From NCBI GenBank assembly GCA_030670375.1, contig DAOVBT010000065.1:1-8134 (forward strand): DNA of 8,134 nt, given 5' to 3'. The translations under genes were made by a program, and so were the position numbers. Every line of letters starts with the position of its first letter. Position 1 is the first letter of the stretch. This stretch comes from Candidatus Aminicenantota bacterium (GTDB taxonomy: Bacteria > Acidobacteriota > Aminicenantia > Aminicenantales > Aminicenantaceae). Shown here piece by piece: positions 6,948-8,134 of the stretch. The notes below the pieces were generated by a model that was not told where the DNA came from, searched no databases, and saw only the letters and a list, made by a program, of their open reading frames with translations.

Positions 6948-6966
6948 ATTTGTCCCCGATTTAATT
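6935..6966. repeat. 16-bp direct tandem duplication at the border of repeat C
   Basis: TGTCCCCGATTTAATT occurs twice in direct succession at 6935-6950 and 6951-6966 without a mismatch. The first copy is the outer half of the right arm of element C; the second extends into the end of the neighbouring gene and holds its stop codon (TTA 6961-6963, read as TAA). Confidence 0.95.
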
Positions 6967-8076
6967 GAGTTTTTTGAGCGTGATCCTGTATTTCAACCAG
7001 TCCGACATGCCCCCTGTGATGACCTGGCCGTCCACTAAAGGCAGCCTCTCCCTCGAGATATAGCCAATGAACTCCGCCGAGTCGAACTCTTTTCGAGGGC
7101 GCAATTGCCCCAAATAGGATTTTAGGGGAAAGAGGGAGTAACATTCCCTGGGATGGAATTCGGGCCATTTTAGCTGGACAGTACTACCACTCACCTTCCC
7201 ACCGATCGATTGGCCGTTCAAATCCTCCGGCTCCCAAGTTTCTTTGCATGGAGTCAACTTCCATCCGTAAAGATCTTGTTGTTCGAACAGAATCTCGTGA
7301 CTTATTTGTGCAGAGAAGACCTGGCCTTCATAAAACTGCCGCGCGCCCCCTTTCCCGATGACGGAAAACTCGCCGATGAGTTCCCATTTATACTTCACGG
7401 CAACGGGCAATTCCTTGCTTTTGTTCTGGAGCTTCGAATTCTTGATCGGGGGCTGAGTGGTATCGATCTCTTCCCCTTCGACAGCGATCCTCCACAATTC
7501 TACGCCATCCAAGGTGAAGTCAGTCTTCCAAGAAGCAGTCTGGGTGGCTCCTGCATAACTCTGAGGGCCGAAATTGAATGTCTCGGTTGCCCCATCCTTC
7601 AACTCGATTTTCGCTCCCGGCTGTACTCCGGGGGCAAGAACGTGGGGATCGAAGCTATCCTCATAGGGCTCCTTTCGTGTTCCCATCGGAGCCGGCGCAG
7701 TGATAACAATTTCACCTTTGCAGGGAATGTTGCGGTGCTTAAAATAGAATCTCAGGTATTTCCCTTCCGTTTCTCCCACAACATCCAGTGGCCCCTCCCC
7801 CTTGAGTTGACTTATGCTGACTACTCCTGTTTTCGGATAGTTAAAATCCATGGTCACATAGATCGTTCCAGCTCCGGTAAATTTCCCTTGTGAGCCAGGG
7901 ACCAAATAGGCATATCCTTCGGCCTTGACCGTGACACCTGCCGGGCCATAAAGACCCATCATCTGCATGGATCCTTGGGACCGAAAGGTCAACACCATCC
8001 TCTGACCGCTCTGGGCTAGAGAAGCCAGCGGAAAAAGCAATAAAATCACCAAAAGCAATGTAAACTTCTTCTTCAT
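6961..8076 (-). CDS. secreted beta-rich protein of unknown family
   Basis: This encodes 371 residues of a protein I do not recognise. It begins with a standard Sec signal peptide: MKKK, a Leu-rich core at residues 6-17, and a probable cleavage after SLA at residue 21. The start ATG 8074-8076 has AGGAGA about 8 nt upstream. The mature part is rich in Gly, Thr, Val and aromatic residues with many short strand-like segments (for example GKYLRFYFKH at 105-114 and VAVKYKWELIGEFSVIG at 225-241), with no membrane helix. It has three Cys (119, 277 and 312) and no catalytic signature that I can see. A proline- and charge-rich middle (203-225) may link two beta domains. Periplasmic or surface location is inferred from the signal. 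It is followed by repeat C and the MutS-like ATPase gene, probably as one transcript. The upstream region is cut by the window end after 58 bp. Confidence 0.82.
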   Translation of the reverse strand: MKKKFTLLLVILLLFPLASLAQSGQRMVLTFRSQGSMQMMGLYGPAGVTVKAEGYAYLVPGSQGKFTGAGTIYVTMDFNYPKTGVVSISQLKGEGPLDVVGETEGKYLRFYFKHRNIPCKGEIVITAPAPMGTRKEPYEDSFDPHVLAPGVQPGAKIELKDGATETFNFGPQSYAGATQTASWKTDFTLDGVELWRIAVEGEEIDTTQPPIKNSKLQNKSKELPVAVKYKWELIGEFSVIGKGGARQFYEGQVFSAQISHEILFEQQDLYGWKLTPCKETWEPEDLNGQSIGGKVSGSTVQLKWPEFHPRECYSLFPLKSYLGQLRPRKEFDSAEFIGYISRERLPLVDGQVITGGMSDWLKYRITLKKLN

Positions 8077-8115
8077 CCAACCAATCTCCTGTTTTTTTTC
8101 TCCAATTCTTTATAA

Positions 8116-8134
8116 TTAAGGGGTCGGGTATCCC
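8116..8134. repeat. palindromic repeat element D, cut by the window end
   Basis: GGGGTCGGGTATCCC at 8120-8134 is identical to 1220-1234 of element A and has the same AATTAA-type border on the same side. Only this border and core are in the window, so the second arm cannot be checked. It lies about 40 bp upstream of the secreted-protein start codon, between that gene and whatever lies further upstream. Confidence 0.65.

Noticed and set aside
1163..6966. The repeats behind stop codons as integron attC sites of a gene cassette array
   Set aside because: Although they are palindromic and lie at gene ends, none shows the paired GTTRRRY and RYYYAAC core sites with the expected spacing. No integrase is present, and three genes lie together between A and B without intervening elements.
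7210..7893. A plus-strand open frame of 227 codons opposite the secreted protein
   Set aside because: It is antisense to a gene with a good start and signal peptide; its composition looks like a shadow frame.

Overview
This window looks like a stretch of chromosome from a bacterium of middling GC content, probably diderm and probably known only from metagenomes. The sequence shows a Tat-type exported sulfatase, two further proteins with Sec-type signal peptides, a membrane-anchored MutS-like ATPase of a type common in Bacteroidota and related phyla, and several palindromic repeats built on GGGGACAGGTACC. I associate such repeats with Acidobacteriota/Aminicenantes-like and Desulfobacterota-like genomes, but that is an impression and not a search result. 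No rRNA, tRNA, CRISPR array, transposase gene or phage gene is visible.

Layout. Positions 1-603 (+) hold the C-terminal part of an N-terminal-nucleophile amidohydrolase/acyltransferase (C45/choloylglycine-hydrolase type). It runs head-on into a small secreted protein gene (608-1006, -) that has its own good promoter. All remaining genes lie on the minus strand and are read from high to low coordinates: a secreted protein of unknown family (6961-8076), a membrane MutS-like ATPase (5044-6849), a four-helix membrane protein of unknown family with a long acidic tail (3574-4833), an isoprenylcysteine/phospholipid-methyltransferase-like membrane protein (2817-3506), and a Tat-exported arylsulfatase (1244-2860). 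The last three probably form one operon. A good promoter (-35 TTGACG, 16 nt, -10 TACAAT) lies just before the first, the gaps are short, and the sulfatase start overlaps the methyltransferase end by 44 bp.

The most striking non-coding feature is a family of related palindromic elements at about 1163-1248, 4966-5043, 6869-6966 and 8116-8134 (the last cut by the window edge). They share cores of the form GGGG(A/T)C(A/G)GG..TACC/ATCCC bordered by AATTAA. One is a perfect 35-bp inverted repeat with an 8-nt loop. In all three complete elements the stop codon of the gene upstream on the minus strand lies inside, or directly against, the element border. They resemble REP/BIME-type elements moved by Y1 (RAYT) transposases, but no transposase is in view, so this remains inference.

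How the genes work together is only partly readable. Most products are exported or in the membrane, and the sulfatase operon suggests an envelope or scavenging role. No complete pathway or defence system can be claimed from this window.
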